From NCBI RefSeq assembly GCF_900100455.1, contig NZ_FNCV01000007.1, positions 165,451 through 229,450 of the forward strand: DNA of 64,000 bases. The letters are read 5' to 3'. The notes under the pieces are model-generated. The model was not told where the DNA came from, made no database searches, and saw nothing but the letters and a program-made list of their open reading frames with translations. Shown here piece by piece: positions 34,127-44,278 of this stretch. The stretch's first letter is position 1. Every line of letters begins with the position of its first letter. Position numbers and translations under genes: made by a program. The DNA is from Roseospirillum parvum (GTDB lineage Bacteria > Pseudomonadota > Alphaproteobacteria > Rhodospirillales > Rhodospirillaceae).

Positions 34127-35056
34127 TCAGATGGAGCGTCGGCGGCCGGATTGGGCGAGGACGTGGGTACGGAAGGCGTCGGCGGGGGCGCTGAGGCGTT
34201 TGCCTTGGCGGTGGACCAGGTTCCACTGGCGCACGAAGGGGAAGTGTTCGACTGGCAGTTCGACCACCCGTCCGGCGATCAGTTCGGCTTCCACGGCGCC
34301 GCGGCTCATCATGCCGAGGCCCAGGCCGGCGGCGACGCTTTGTTTGATGGCTTCGTCGCTGCCCAGTTCCATGCCCTGGCGCACGGTGATGCCGTGGCCT
34401 TCGAAGAAGCGTTGGAAGGCGGCGCGGGTGCCCGAGCCGGCCTCGCGGACCAGGAATGTTTCGCCGGCCAGACGGGTCAGCGGCAATTTGCGCTGTTCGG
34501 CCACTTCGTGGCCGGGGTGTGGCCGGGCCAGGGGATGGCTGGGGGCGGCGATGAGGATCAGCGGGTTGTCCTTGAAGGTGGCCACCTTCACCGGCAGGTC
34601 GCGGGGTGGCCGGCCCATGATCGCCATGTCCACGTCGTTGGCCCTCAGGCGCTCGATGACGGTGGCCGAGTTGGCGATTTCCAGGCTGACGGTGACCCCC
34701 GGGTGGCGGGCCTGGAAGCTGCCCAGAAGGTGCGGCGCGAAGTAGTTGGCGGCGGTGGCGGCGGCGATGGCGAGGCGCCCTTTTTCCAGCCCGCGCAGGG
34801 CGTCGAGCACGCCTTCCATCTCGTCCATCTGGCGGCGGATGGCCTGGGCGTAGGCCAGCACCTCGCGGCCGGCCTCGGTCAGGTCGATGCGCCGCCCCAG
34901 TTGTTCCAGCAGGGGCAGGCCGACGCTGTTTTCCAGTTGGCGGATCTGCTGGCTGACCGCCGGCTGGGTGAGGGCCAGGTCCTCGGCGGCGCGGGTGAAG
35001 TTGCGGTGCCGGGCGACGGCGAGGAAGGTGTCGAGCTGGCGCAGGGTGGGGGGCAT
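34127..35056 (-). CDS. cbbR: LysR-type regulator of RuBisCO genes
   Basis: 309 residues. The N-terminal winged helix (about 5-65) reads T-L-R-Q-L-D-T-F-L-A-V-A and the recognition helix is L-T-Q-P-A-V-S-Q-Q-I-R-Q-L-E. A periplasmic-binding-like sensor follows, as in CbbR. The position, divergent from cbbM and 127 bp away, is the classical cbbR-cbb arrangement. CbbR activates CO2-fixation genes when metabolites such as RuBP or NADPH bind. A perfect inverted repeat in the gap is its likely operator. Confidence 0.9.
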   Translation of the reverse strand: MPPTLRQLDTFLAVARHRNFTRAAEDLALTQPAVSQQIRQLENSVGLPLLEQLGRRIDLTEAGREVLAYAQAIRRQMDEMEGVLDALRGLEKGRLAIAAATAANYFAPHLLGSFQARHPGVTVSLEIANSATVIERLRANDVDMAIMGRPPRDLPVKVATFKDNPLILIAAPSHPLARPHPGHEVAEQRKLPLTRLAGETFLVREAGSGTRAAFQRFFEGHGITVRQGMELGSDEAIKQSVAAGLGLGMMSRGAVEAELIAGRVVELPVEHFPFVRQWNLVHRQGKRLSAPADAFRTHVLAQSGRRRSI

Positions 35057-35065
35057 GGCGCACCA

Positions 35066-35086
35066 ATCATAAGGACTCCTTATGAT
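35066..35086. promoter_or_regulatory. CbbR operator: 9-bp perfect arms around ACT
   Basis: ATCATAAGG (35066-35074) and CCTTATGAT (35078-35086) form a 21-bp dyad just upstream of cbbR and about 100 bp before cbbM. It contains the T-N11-A core expected for LysR-type sites. A weaker related half-site (ATCATTTCCGTTATG) begins at 35100, which may be the second CbbR contact. Confidence 0.75.
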
Positions 35087-35183
35087 TTCCATCAAGACAA
35101 ATCATTTCCGTTATGCCCACGGGGCTGGTAGGGTCTTTGCCAACCGCCAATCCCCGTCCAGAAACGCCAGGGAGACCACCCCC

Positions 35184-36557
35184 ATGGACCAGTCCAGCCG
35201 TTACGCCGACCTCAGCCTGAAGGAAGACGAGCTGATCAAGGGCGGGCAGCACATCCTGTGCGCCTACCAAATGAAGCCGAAGTCGGGCCACGGCTACCTG
35301 GAAGCGGCGGCCCACTTCGCCGCCGAAAGCTCGACCGGGACCAACGTCGACGTCTCGACCACCGACGACTTCACCAAGGGCGTCGATGCCCTGGTCTACG
35401 AGATCGACGAGGCCAACGAGGTGATGAAGATCGCCTACCCGCTGGACCTGTTCGACCGCAACATCACCGACGGTCGGATGATGATCGTCAGCTTCCTGAC
35501 CCTGACCATCGGCAACAACCAGGGCATGGGCGACATCGAGTACGCCAAGATGCTCGACTTCCACGTGCCGCCGCGGGCCATCCAGTTGTTCGACGGCCCG
35601 GCCAAGGACATCTCGGACCTGTGGCGCATCCTCGGCCGTCCGGTGAAGGACGGCGGCTACATCGCCGGCACGATCATCAAGCCGAAGCTGGGCCTGCGCC
35701 CCGAGCCGTTCGCCCAGGCGGCCTATGAGTTCTGGCTGGGCGGCGACTTCATCAAGAACGACGAGCCGCAGGGCAACCAGGTCTTCGCGCCGCTGAAGAA
35801 GGTCATTCCGCTGGTCGTCGACGCCATGCGCCGGGCCCAGGACGAGACCGGCCAGCCCAAGCTGTTTTCGGCCAACATCACCGCCGACGACCACGCCGAG
35901 ATGATCGCCCGTGGCGAGTTCATCCTCGACGCCTTCGGCCCCGACGCCGACAAGGTGGCCTTCCTGGTCGATGGCTATGTGGGCGGTCCGGGGATGATCA
36001 CCACGGCCCGGCGCTGGTTCCCCAACCAGTACCTGCACTATCACCGGGCCGGCCATGGCGCCGTCACCTCGCCCCAGTCCAAGCGCGGCTACACGGCGCT
36101 GGTGCTCAGCAAGATGGCCCGCCTGCAGGGGGCCTCGGGCATCCATGTGGGGACCATGGGCTACGGCAAGATGGAAGGCGAGGCGACCGACAAGATCATC
36201 GCCTACATGATCGAGCGCGATGCCTGCCAGGGCCCGTTCTACCACCAGGAATGGCTGGGCATGAAGCCGACCACGCCGATCATCTCCGGCGGCATGAACG
36301 CCATCCGCCTGCCCGGCTTCTTCGCCAACCTGGGCCACGCCAACGTCATCAACACCGCCGGCGGCGGCAGCTACGGCCACCTGGACGGCGCCGCCGCCGG
36401 GGCGCGCTCGCTGCGCCAGGCCTACGAGTGCTGGGCCGCCGGGGCCGATCCCCTTCAGTGGGCCAAGGAGAACCGGGACTTCGCCCGCGCCTTCGAGAGC
36501 TTCCCCAAGGATGCCGACGCCCTGTATCCGGGCTGGCGCCAGGCCCTCGGGGTCTGA
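35184..36557 (+). CDS. cbbM: Form II ribulose-1,5-bisphosphate carboxylase
   Basis: 457 residues, about the length of form II large subunits (466 in R. rubrum). It fixes CO2 onto RuBP as an L2 or larger homomer, without small subunits. Seen: [10 protein letters not shown] (active-site Lys), [10 protein letters not shown] (the Lys carbamylated to bind Mg), [15 protein letters not shown] and the late G-G-G-S-Y-G phosphate site. Form II is usual in purple non-sulfur bacteria. rpe follows, separated by a hairpin; no other Calvin-cycle genes are adjacent. Confidence 0.98.
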   Translation: MDQSSRYADLSLKEDELIKGGQHILCAYQMKPKSGHGYLEAAAHFAAESSTGTNVDVSTTDDFTKGVDALVYEIDEANEVMKIAYPLDLFDRNITDGRMMIVSFLTLTIGNNQGMGDIEYAKMLDFHVPPRAIQLFDGPAKDISDLWRILGRPVKDGGYIAGTIIKPKLGLRPEPFAQAAYEFWLGGDFIKNDEPQGNQVFAPLKKVIPLVVDAMRRAQDETGQPKLFSANITADDHAEMIARGEFILDAFGPDADKVAFLVDGYVGGPGMITTARRWFPNQYLHYHRAGHGAVTSPQSKRGYTALVLSKMARLQGASGIHVGTMGYGKMEGEATDKIIAYMIERDACQGPFYHQEWLGMKPTTPIISGGMNAIRLPGFFANLGHANVINTAGGGSYGHLDGAAAGARSLRQAYECWAAGADPLQWAKENRDFARAFESFPKDADALYPGWRQALGV

Positions 36558-36578
36558 TACCACGCTTGATTGAGAGAT

Positions 36579-36600
36579 GGGGCGCCGCCGTCGGCGCCCC
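36579..36600 (+). terminator. Strong hairpin between cbbM and rpe
   Basis: GGGGCGCCG (36579-36587), loop CCGT, CGGCGCCCC (36592-36600): a perfect 9-bp GC stem with no T-run after it. It probably limits read-through or protects the cbbM transcript end, giving cbbM more product than rpe. Confidence 0.55.
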
Positions 36601-36626
36601 CTCGCCTTTCGGAAAAGGTTCGCGCC

Positions 36627-37265
<639 letters not shown>

Positions 37266-37269
37266 GCCG

Positions 37270-37449
37270 CCAAGGGGGCGCTGCCCCCTTGACCCCCGCC
37301 GGGGGGACCAGGGGCCCCCCCGGACCCCCGCCGTGACTTAAAAGCCCGTCAGGGGGGCTTGCCCCCCCTGACGGGCTTTTGACTCATGGTGGGGTCTGGG
37401 GAGGCCTCCCGGCCTCCCCAGCGGGGTTCAAAGGGGCAGCGCCCCTTTG
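37270..37449. repeat. Convergent-gene palindromic element E
   Basis: 180 bp between the stops of rpe and potC, in the orientation of element A. It has the short central hairpin: a perfect 18-bp stem (37340-37357 with 37363-37380), loop CTTGC, as in element C but with a different stem sequence. Confidence 0.85.
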
Positions 37450-37453
37450 CGGC

Positions 37454-38311
37454 TCAGCCGGGCGACAGCCCGCGCAGGCGTTCGGTGCGCCGCCGCAGCA
37501 GCTCCAGCACCGTCAACAGCGCGATCGAGATGCAGACCAGGAGAGTGGCCACGGCCAGGATGGTCGGGCTGATCTGCTCGCGGATGCCCGACCACATCTG
37601 AAGCGGCACGGTGCGCTGTTCCGGCCCGGCGACGAACTGCACGATCACCACCTCGTCGAAGCTGGTGATGAAGGCGAACAGCGCGCCGGAAACCACGCCC
37701 GGGGTGACCAGTGGCAGGATCACCTTGAAGAAGGTGGTGGTCGGGCTGGCCCCCAGGTTCTGGCTGGCCCGGATCAGGTTGCGGTCGAAGCCGATCAGGG
37801 TGGCGGTCACGGTGATGACCACGAAAGGCACGCCGAGCGCCGTGTGGGCCAGGATCACCCCAGGGAAGGTGTGGGCCAGATCGATCGAGCTGTAGAAGAA
37901 GAACATGCCGGCCGCCGAGATGATCAGCGGCACGATCATCGGCGAGATCAAAAGGCTCATCACCAGGGTGCGATAGGGCATGTAGCTGCTGGCCAGCCCG
38001 AGCGCCGCCAGGGTGCCCAAACTGGTCGCCAGGATGGTCGAGACGATGGCGACGATGAAGCTGTTCTTGATCGAGAACAGCCACAGCTCGTTCTCCAGGA
38101 AATCCTTGTACCAGCGCAGGGAGTAGCCGTCCGGGTCGAACGAGATCATCTCCTTGGTGAAGGTGAAGTACGGCTCGGCGTTGAACGACAGCGGCACGAT
38201 GACCAGGATCGGCCCGATCAGGAAGACGAAGACCGCGGCGCAGAACAGCAGGTATGCGCTGTGCCAGACCCGTTCCAGCGGCGAGGCATACGGCGGAAGT
38301 TTGGTGATCAT
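37454..38311 (-). CDS. potC: Polyamine-type ABC permease (PotC-like)
   Basis: 285 residues, six membrane helices. The cytoplasmic EAA loop reads S-Q-N-L-G-A-S-P-T-T-T-F-F-K-V-I-L-P, the contact for the ATPase. With the PotB-like protein it forms the membrane channel of an importer for spermidine/putrescine or similar cations. It is the last gene of the potA-binding protein-potB-potC group and lies 15 bp after potB. Confidence 0.85.
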   Translation of the reverse strand: MITKLPPYASPLERVWHSAYLLFCAAVFVFLIGPILVIVPLSFNAEPYFTFTKEMISFDPDGYSLRWYKDFLENELWLFSIKNSFIVAIVSTILATSLGTLAALGLASSYMPYRTLVMSLLISPMIVPLIISAAGMFFFYSSIDLAHTFPGVILAHTALGVPFVVITVTATLIGFDRNLIRASQNLGASPTTTFFKVILPLVTPGVVSGALFAFITSFDEVVIVQFVAGPEQRTVPLQMWSGIREQISPTILAVATLLVCISIALLTVLELLRRRTERLRGLSPG

Positions 38312-38326
38312 GGTGTCTGCCCTCGC

Positions 38327-39616
38327 CTATCCCAGCTTCATGTTATCGATGCCGACCAGCTTGTTGTAGACGAGGTACAGGACCAGCACCCCGGCCAGCA
38401 GCATGGAGCCCAGGGCCGCCGCCAGCCCCCAGTTCAGCGACACCAGCATGTGCCGGGCGATGAAGTTGGAGATGAACTGCCCGGTCTCGCCGCCGACCAG
38501 GGCCGGCGTGATGTAGTAGCCAATGGCCAGGATGAAGACGAGGATCGAGCCCGCCCCCACCCCGGAGACGGTCTGCGGCAGGTAGACCTTGACGAAGGCG
38601 GTCAGCGGCGTGGCGCCCAGCGAGCGGGCGGCCCGCATGTAGCTGGGCGGGATGGTCTTCATCACCGAGTACAGCGGCAGGATCATGAACGGCAGCAGGA
38701 TGTGGGTCATCGCCACCATGGTGCCGATCTTGTTGTGGATCAGCTGCAGGCGCTCGTCGGTGGCGATCAGGCCGAGCCAGACCAGGATGTCGTTGATCAC
38801 CCCCTGCGACTGAAGGATGGTGATCCAGGTGGTGGTGCGCACCAGCAGCGACGTCCAGAAGGGCAACAGGACCAGGATCATCAACAGGTTGGAATAGCGC
38901 AACGGCAGGTTGGCCAGCAGGTAGGCCACCGGATAGCCGAGCAGGATGGTCAGCCCGGTGATGGCCAGACTCATCCAGATGGTGCGGATGAACAGCTCCA
39001 CATAGACCTGCCGGTACTCCGGCACCGCGACCACCTCGCCCTCGGCGTTGTAGGTCAGGTCGGCCGCCGCCAGATAGTACGAGGCGGTGTAGGGGCCGCT
39101 TTCGCGCTTGATGGCCTGCCAGATGTCGGGCTGCCCCCAGCGCCGGTCGATGTCGATCAGCGCCGCCTTGTAGGGCGGCTCGATGCGCTCGATGCGCCGC
39201 CGGGTCTTGTTGAACAGGCTGCGCGCCCCGCTGACCTCGTAGTTGAGGCGGGTCGCCGCCTTGCCGATCTCGCCGCTTTCCTTGCCGGCCCGGATGTCGG
39301 CCGCCATGGCGGCGTAGACCGCCTCCTCGGGCAGCGCCTCGCCGTCCCAGGCCGCGATGCGCTCGACGGTGTTGGGCAGGACGTTGGGAATCTGCCAGTT
39401 GTCGACGCTGCGCAGCAGCATGTCGCCCATTGGGATGAGGAAGGACACCAGCAGGAAGGCGAACAGGGGCGCCACCAGCAGCATCGCCGTCAGGCGCCGC
39501 CGCCGCTCGGCCCGGCGCAGGCGCGCCTTCAGCGAGCTGACGTCGTCGTCGGGGGTGTCCGTTGCGCCCGGGGTGCCAGGGGCACCGTTGGCGGAGACGG
39601 GAATGGGTTCGGCCAT
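38327..39616 (-). CDS. potB: Polyamine-type ABC permease (PotB-like, with large external insert)
   Basis: 429 residues, much longer than typical PotB (about 280). A cytoplasmic N-terminal tail of about 40 residues is followed by TM1, then a large extracytoplasmic region (about 65-215), then five more helices with the EAA motif R-S-L-G-A-T-P-L-T-A-F-V-K-V-Y-L-P. The insert is seen in some alphaproteobacterial uptake systems of this group and may dock the binding protein. The start lies 86 bp after the binding-protein gene's stop. Confidence 0.85.
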   Translation of the reverse strand: MAEPIPVSANGAPGTPGATDTPDDDVSSLKARLRRAERRRRLTAMLLVAPLFAFLLVSFLIPMGDMLLRSVDNWQIPNVLPNTVERIAAWDGEALPEEAVYAAMAADIRAGKESGEIGKAATRLNYEVSGARSLFNKTRRRIERIEPPYKAALIDIDRRWGQPDIWQAIKRESGPYTASYYLAAADLTYNAEGEVVAVPEYRQVYVELFIRTIWMSLAITGLTILLGYPVAYLLANLPLRYSNLLMILVLLPFWTSLLVRTTTWITILQSQGVINDILVWLGLIATDERLQLIHNKIGTMVAMTHILLPFMILPLYSVMKTIPPSYMRAARSLGATPLTAFVKVYLPQTVSGVGAGSILVFILAIGYYITPALVGGETGQFISNFIARHMLVSLNWGLAAALGSMLLAGVLVLYLVYNKLVGIDNMKLG

Positions 39617-39702
39617 GGGGTCGGCTCCGGCGGGTCCTGGACCTTGAGGCGGAGGACGGTGGCCCCGGGTGCGGGGCCACCGTCCGGATGGGGGACGGGA
39701 CT

Positions 39703-40812
39703 TTAGCTGGCCAGCCAGGCGGCGAAGCGCTCGGCCAGCTCGTCGCCGTAGTCGGCCCAGAAGGTGTCATCCTTGGGGATGGCGGTCTTGAAGTTCTCCG
39801 GGTAGGTCGGCATGTGCGGCTTCATGTCGATCCCGGTCTCGGCGTGCTCGCCGACCAGCGGGGCCGAGCTCTTGCGGGCCGGACCGTAGGAGATGAACTT
39901 GGCCTGATCGGCCAGCCGCTGGGTGTCGGTGGCGAACTTCAGGTAGTCGTAGACCACGTCCTTGTTCTTGCCGCCGGCCGGCACCACCCAGCCATCCAGC
40001 TCGAACACCTGGGCGTCCCAGATGATCTGGAAGGGCTGGCCTTCGTTGACCTGGGCGTTGAAGATGCGGCCGTTGTAGGCCGAGGCGAAGGAGACCTCCT
40101 TGTCGGCCAGAAGCTGCGGCGGCTGGGCGCCCTGCTCCCACCAGATGGTCTCGTCCTTGATGGTTTCCAGCTTGTTGAAGGCGCGCTCGACACCTTCCGG
40201 GGTGGCCAGCATCTCGTAGATCTCGCCAGCCGGCACGCCATCGGCGGCCAGGGCCCATTCCAGGTTGTTGACGGGCTTGTTCTGCAGGCTGCGCCGCCCC
40301 GGGAAGCTTTCCAGGTCGAACACGTCTGCCATGGTGGTCGGCGCCTGCCCCGGGTACATCTCGGTGTTGAAGGCGACGATGTTGGAATAGACGATCTGCG
40401 GGATGAAACAGCCGGTCAGCGAGCCGTCGATGAAGTCCTGGGTCGGCGGCGTGCCGTCGGGGGCGGCGGCCAGCATCTCGTTGTAGTCGATCTTCTCGGC
40501 CAGACCTTCATCGCAGGCCACCAGGGCGTCGGAGGGCAGGATGTCGACCAGATCCCACGAGACGTTGCCCGCCTGATGCTGGGCCCTGAGGCCGGCCAGC
40601 GCGGTCTGCGACTTGTCCTCGTTGATGATGGTGACGTCCGGATGCATCTTCATGTAGGGCTCGTGATAAGCCTTCTGCTGGCTCATCGTGTAGGCCCCAC
40701 CCCAGGAGACGATGGTCAGGGTGGTCTCGGCGCGGGCCTCGCCGGCCCCCAGGCTGGCGCCGGCCAGCGCGGCCAGGGCGACGCCAATGGCGGTGGTGGT
40801 GCGAATGATCAA
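39703..40812 (-). CDS. potD: Polyamine-type ABC substrate-binding protein
   Basis: 369 residues starting at TTG, fixed by AGAGGAGAG just upstream. A signal peptide (about 1-27, ending A-R-A) is followed by a class II periplasmic binding domain (T-I-V-S-W-G-G-A-Y). It delivers the ligand to the PotBC channel. Acidic and aromatic residues typical of polyamine pockets occur, but the exact ligand is not certain; family relatives bind putrescine, spermidine or other organic cations. Three downstream genes encode the channel; potA, the ATPase, is upstream. Confidence 0.8.
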   Translation of the reverse strand: MIIRTTTAIGVALAALAGASLGAGEARAETTLTIVSWGGAYTMSQQKAYHEPYMKMHPDVTIINEDKSQTALAGLRAQHQAGNVSWDLVDILPSDALVACDEGLAEKIDYNEMLAAAPDGTPPTQDFIDGSLTGCFIPQIVYSNIVAFNTEMYPGQAPTTMADVFDLESFPGRRSLQNKPVNNLEWALAADGVPAGEIYEMLATPEGVERAFNKLETIKDETIWWEQGAQPPQLLADKEVSFASAYNGRIFNAQVNEGQPFQIIWDAQVFELDGWVVPAGGKNKDVVYDYLKFATDTQRLADQAKFISYGPARKSSAPLVGEHAETGIDMKPHMPTYPENFKTAIPKDDTFWADYGDELAERFAAWLAS

Positions 40813-40892
40813 GGCTTTCTCTCCTCTTTCGTGGTTCGGGCGATTCTCATCAAATCGAGACGTCCGTCCCGGAATAGCCCCCCTGGCGATCT

Positions 40893-40908
40893 CCCCGGCG
40901 CGCCGGGG
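40893..40908. promoter_or_regulatory. GC palindrome between potA and the binding-protein gene
   Basis: A perfect 16-bp dyad (CCCCGGCG then CGCCGGGG) in the 239-bp gap. It could form a hairpin or cruciform and set the ratio of ATPase to binding protein. No T-run follows. Confidence 0.35.
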
Positions 40909-41051
40909 GAACCCCATGTCGATCCGGGCGGGGATACCGCCGGCCCGGACAGGGACTGCGAAGGAGCCGCTTGGCGCGGTCTGATTGGTTGGCGGGGAAC
41001 GCGGGCCAGTCGGGCCCGCTCCCCAGGGTGCCTCGGCGTCGCCCGATTGCC

Positions 41052-42155
41052 TCAGGGGTCGAGCGCCCGGCAGTCGTCGGCCACCCAGCCCACGTCGACC
41101 GTCGCGCCGCGCTTCAGCGTGGCATGGCCTTGGGCGTTGGGCACCTTGACGATGAACTGGTCGTTGCCGCACAGGCTGATGCGGGTGCGGATGTGGTCGC
41201 CGAGGTAGATCAACTCCTCGACCCGGGCCGGAAAGATGTTGGGCAGGCTGCCCGCCTCGGGCGCGATGCGCACCCGCTCGGGCCGCAGCGACAGGGCGGT
41301 GCGGCTGCCCACGCCCTCCACATTGACGGCCAGCGCCTTGATGCTGGTCCCGTCGGGCAGGGCGACGGTGCACAGGCCGCCCTCGTCCATGCTCTTCACC
41401 TCGCCATCGAGGCGGTTGTTCTCGCCGATGAAGTTGGCGCAGAAGGTGTTGACCGGCTTTTCATAGAGCTGGTCCGGCTCGTCGAGCTGCTGGATCACCC
41501 CATCGTCGAACACGGCGATGCGGTTCGACATGGTCAGCGCCTCCGACTGGTCGTGGGTGACGTAGACCACGGTGACCCCGAGGTTCTCGTGGATGTGCTT
41601 GATCTCGAACTGCATTTCCTCGCGCAGGTTCTTGTCCAGCGCGCCCAGCGGCTCGTCCATCAGGACCAGATCGGGATCGAAGACCAGGGCCCGGGCCACC
41701 GCCACGCGCTGCTGCTGGCCGCCGGAAAGCTGGGCCGGCCGGCGGCTGCCCATCTCGGGCAGGCGGACCATCTCCAGGGCCCGGTTGACCTTCTCCTCGA
41801 TGGTGGCGCTGTCGATCTTGCGCACCTTCAGGGGGAAGGCCAGGTTCTCGGCCACCGACATGTGCGGGAACAGGGCGTAGTTCTGGAACACCATGCCGAT
41901 GCCCCGCTTGTGCGGCGGCACGTTGTTGATCGGCCGGCCATCGAGCAGGATCTGCCCGCGGGTCGAGGTCTCGAACCCGGCCAGCATCATCAGGCAGGTG
42001 GTCTTGCCCGAGCCGGATGGCCCCAGCATGGTCAGGAACTCACCCTTGGCGATGTCCAGGTTGAGGTTCTTCACCACCAGGGTTTCGCCGTCGTAGGTCT
42101 TCTGGACGTCCTTGAACTGAACGAACGGTTCTTCCTGCGGGTCTTCCTGTGCCAT
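41052..42155 (-). CDS. potA: Polyamine-type ABC transporter ATP-binding protein
   Basis: 367 residues. Walker A is G-P-S-G-S-G-K-T-T, the ABC signature L-S-G-G-Q-Q-Q-R, Walker B is L-V-L-M-D-E-P, and the H-loop is present in Y-V-T-H-D. A C-terminal TOBE-type regulatory domain (about 290-367) follows, as in PotA/FbpC-type ATPases. It powers import through PotBC. It heads the group; the DadA-like gene upstream on the same strand is 258 bp away. Confidence 0.9.
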   Translation of the reverse strand: MAQEDPQEEPFVQFKDVQKTYDGETLVVKNLNLDIAKGEFLTMLGPSGSGKTTCLMMLAGFETSTRGQILLDGRPINNVPPHKRGIGMVFQNYALFPHMSVAENLAFPLKVRKIDSATIEEKVNRALEMVRLPEMGSRRPAQLSGGQQQRVAVARALVFDPDLVLMDEPLGALDKNLREEMQFEIKHIHENLGVTVVYVTHDQSEALTMSNRIAVFDDGVIQQLDEPDQLYEKPVNTFCANFIGENNRLDGEVKSMDEGGLCTVALPDGTSIKALAVNVEGVGSRTALSLRPERVRIAPEAGSLPNIFPARVEELIYLGDHIRTRISLCGNDQFIVKVPNAQGHATLKRGATVDVGWVADDCRALDP

Positions 42156-42414
42156 GCGGCTCCCTCGTCATGATGGCGGGCGGCTTTCGGACACGACACG
42201 CCCAGCCCGGGACCGTTTAAGGGACCTCGGTCGCTGATGCGTCGGCGGGCAAGCTGACGGTCTCCTCCCCTCCAGACGGGGCCGGTTCATGCCGCCGGCT
42301 TATTCAAGTCTGGCACCTTAAAGGCTAGCACGGCTGCTTCCGGGATTCCAACCCGCAACCTGGGAAATAGCCGGATTTTCCGTGCAATCCGTTGTTTTGA
42401 AATAATTTTTCGCC

Positions 42415-43695
42415 TCAGCTTTGGCCCGTGAAACGGCCCGGAGCATAGGGCGCGGGGTCGATGGGCGGGCGGTGGCCGGCGATCTGGGCGGCAATCAGCC
42501 GACCGGTCAACGGACCGGCGGTAAGCCCCGTATGGCCGTGCCCGAAAGCATAGAACACCCGCCGCCAGCGGCTTGAGCGACCAATCACCGGCAGGGTGTC
42601 GGGCAGGGTCGGTCGATGGCCCATCCAGCGGCTGGCCTCGCCATCCAGACCGCCCGGCAGGCCCGGCAGCAGGGTCCGCCCCCACTCCAGGAAGCGTGCC
42701 GCGCGGGCGAAATCGGGCGGCGCCGAGAGGCCGGCGAACTCCGCCGTGCCGGCCAGCCTGAGGCCACCGGCCACCGGCGTGGCGACCATCCGCCGCTCGG
42801 CCCACATCACCGGCCGCGACACCAACGTCCGGCCGCTGACCGCCTGCGGCGGCACCTGAAGATGGTAGCCGCGCTCGCTTTCCAGCGGAAAGCGCTCGCC
42901 GAGCAGGGCGGCGAGGCGCCCCGAATGGGCCCCGGCGGCGATCAGCAGGGTTTCCACCGGGATGTCGCCGATCGAGGTGAACAGGCGGCGCGGCGCCTCC
43001 GGCCCCGGCTCCAGGCCCAGCACCTCGGCACACTCGATGCGCCCGCCACGGCGACGCACCTCGGCCGCCAGACCGCGCACCAAGCCAGCCGGGCTGATCA
43101 CCCAGGCGTCGTCGGGCATCCACAGGCCCTGCCCGAAAACCGAGCCGAGCCCCGGCTCCAACTCGGCCAGTCGCGGCCCTTCCAGGGCCTCGACGCGGAC
43201 GCCCTGGGCCCGCCTCAGGGCCCAGATGCCCCGGTCGGCGGCCAGCCCGCGCTGCCCGTGGTAGACGTACAGAAAGCCGCCCGGACGGATCATCTCGCCC
43301 ACCCCGGCCGCCTCGGCCAGCCCCCGGTGGGCCGCCACCGAGCCCCGCAGCAGCGCCGCCTGGGCCGCCGCCACGGCGCGCACCCGGGCCGGCCCGGCGG
43401 CCTTCAGGAAACGCCAGAAGAAGGGCAGGGCGCGCGGCAGATGCCCCCAGCGGACGACCAGCGGCCCTTCCGGATCGAGCAGCCAGGCCGGCACCTGACT
43501 CATGACACCGGGCAGGGCCAGGGGCTCGACGCTGCCCTCGGTGATCACCGCCGCGTTGCCGAACGAGCACCCCTCGCCCGGCGGCACGCGGTCGATCAGC
43601 CGCACCGGCCGCCCGGCGTTGAGCAGCGCCAGCGCCGCCGACACCCCGACGATCCCCGCCCCGACAATGGTCACCGTTCCGGTACCGCGGTCCAT
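42415..43695 (-). CDS. FAD-dependent D-amino acid dehydrogenase-like oxidase
   Basis: 426 residues. The N-terminal dinucleotide site V-I-V-G-A-G-I-V-G-V-S and a late D-T-L-P-V-I-G-R-S motif place it in the DadA/DAAO (GlyOx-type) family, which removes amines from D-amino acids, glycine or sarcosine-like compounds. ATG 43695 is favoured because GAGGA lies 7 bp before it, rather than before the ATG at 43701. Its location beside a polyamine importer and an amidotransferase suggests use of an imported amine; this is an inference. Confidence 0.82.
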   Translation of the reverse strand: MDRGTGTVTIVGAGIVGVSAALALLNAGRPVRLIDRVPPGEGCSFGNAAVITEGSVEPLALPGVMSQVPAWLLDPEGPLVVRWGHLPRALPFFWRFLKAAGPARVRAVAAAQAALLRGSVAAHRGLAEAAGVGEMIRPGGFLYVYHGQRGLAADRGIWALRRAQGVRVEALEGPRLAELEPGLGSVFGQGLWMPDDAWVISPAGLVRGLAAEVRRRGGRIECAEVLGLEPGPEAPRRLFTSIGDIPVETLLIAAGAHSGRLAALLGERFPLESERGYHLQVPPQAVSGRTLVSRPVMWAERRMVATPVAGGLRLAGTAEFAGLSAPPDFARAARFLEWGRTLLPGLPGGLDGEASRWMGHRPTLPDTLPVIGRSSRWRRVFYAFGHGHTGLTAGPLTGRLIAAQIAGHRPPIDPAPYAPGRFTGQS

Positions 43696-43877
43696 GCTCA
43701 TTTCCTCGACATTCCGGCCCCTGAAACCCGGCCATGCGCCGCCAACGGCCCAGCCATGCATAAAGCCCGATTGTGGCCCAACCGGGCCCACCGTACATCA
43801 ATGTCAAGAATAATGAACCCCGGCCAGATCCCGATCAACGGGACCCGGCGCCGGGCATCACAATGGGAAGAAACGTC

Positions 43878-44009
43878 ATGACCGACAACCGTCTGGCACA
43901 CGAGACCTTGACCATGGCCCAGGCCGACCTGCTGGCCCCCCTGGTCAACGCCATCGCCGAAGGGCTGATCGACGTGGTCGACTGGATCGGCCGCCGCCTC
44001 GGCCTGTAA
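43878..44009 (+). CDS. 43-residue protein, unknown
   Basis: Short ORF starting at ATG 43878, with GGGAAG close upstream. It encodes a mostly helical peptide ending in D-V-V-D-W-I-G-R-R-L-G-L, amphipathic with a basic C-terminus. Divergent from the oxidase gene, it is followed by two hairpins, the second a terminator, which argues that it is a real transcription unit. No family recognised. Confidence 0.5.
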   Translation: MTDNRLAHETLTMAQADLLAPLVNAIAEGLIDVVDWIGRRLGL

Positions 44010-44030
44010 CACCGACCAAGCGAAAAGCGC

Positions 44031-44088
44031 GCGGCGGGGGATTGCCCCCGCCCGACCAACCGGGGTGGCGGCGCCACCCCGGCTTTTG
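44031..44088 (+). terminator. Hairpin plus rho-independent terminator
   Basis: A first stem-loop CGGGGG-ATTG-CCCCCG lies at 44035-44050. The second has arms CCGGGGTGG and CCACCCCGG (44060-44082) followed by CTTTTGCT. It ends the 43-aa gene transcript. Confidence 0.75.
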
Positions 44089-44106
44089 CTGTTTGCCGAG
44101 GGCATC

Positions 44107-44136
44107 TTGCGTGCTTTGCGAATCACGCAGTATGCT
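44107..44136 (+). promoter_or_regulatory. Candidate promoter of the amidotransferase gene
   Basis: TTGCGT (44107-44112), 18-bp spacer, TATGCT (44131-44136). Within it TGCGTG and CACGCA form a 6-bp inverted repeat with a 10-bp gap, a possible operator. It lies about 140 bp before the start. Confidence 0.4.
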
Positions 44137-44278
44137 CTAGACTCTTGATATTGCCGCAAATCGTCGTCCCGATCCGGTCCGGACCGCTCGGGATTTGCAC
44201 TCGCCCAGCGGCCGCTTTTCCCGCCCCTGACTGGGGCAGGCGGGACAGACCCGCCCCGCAGCCGAAGAAGGTTCTTCC

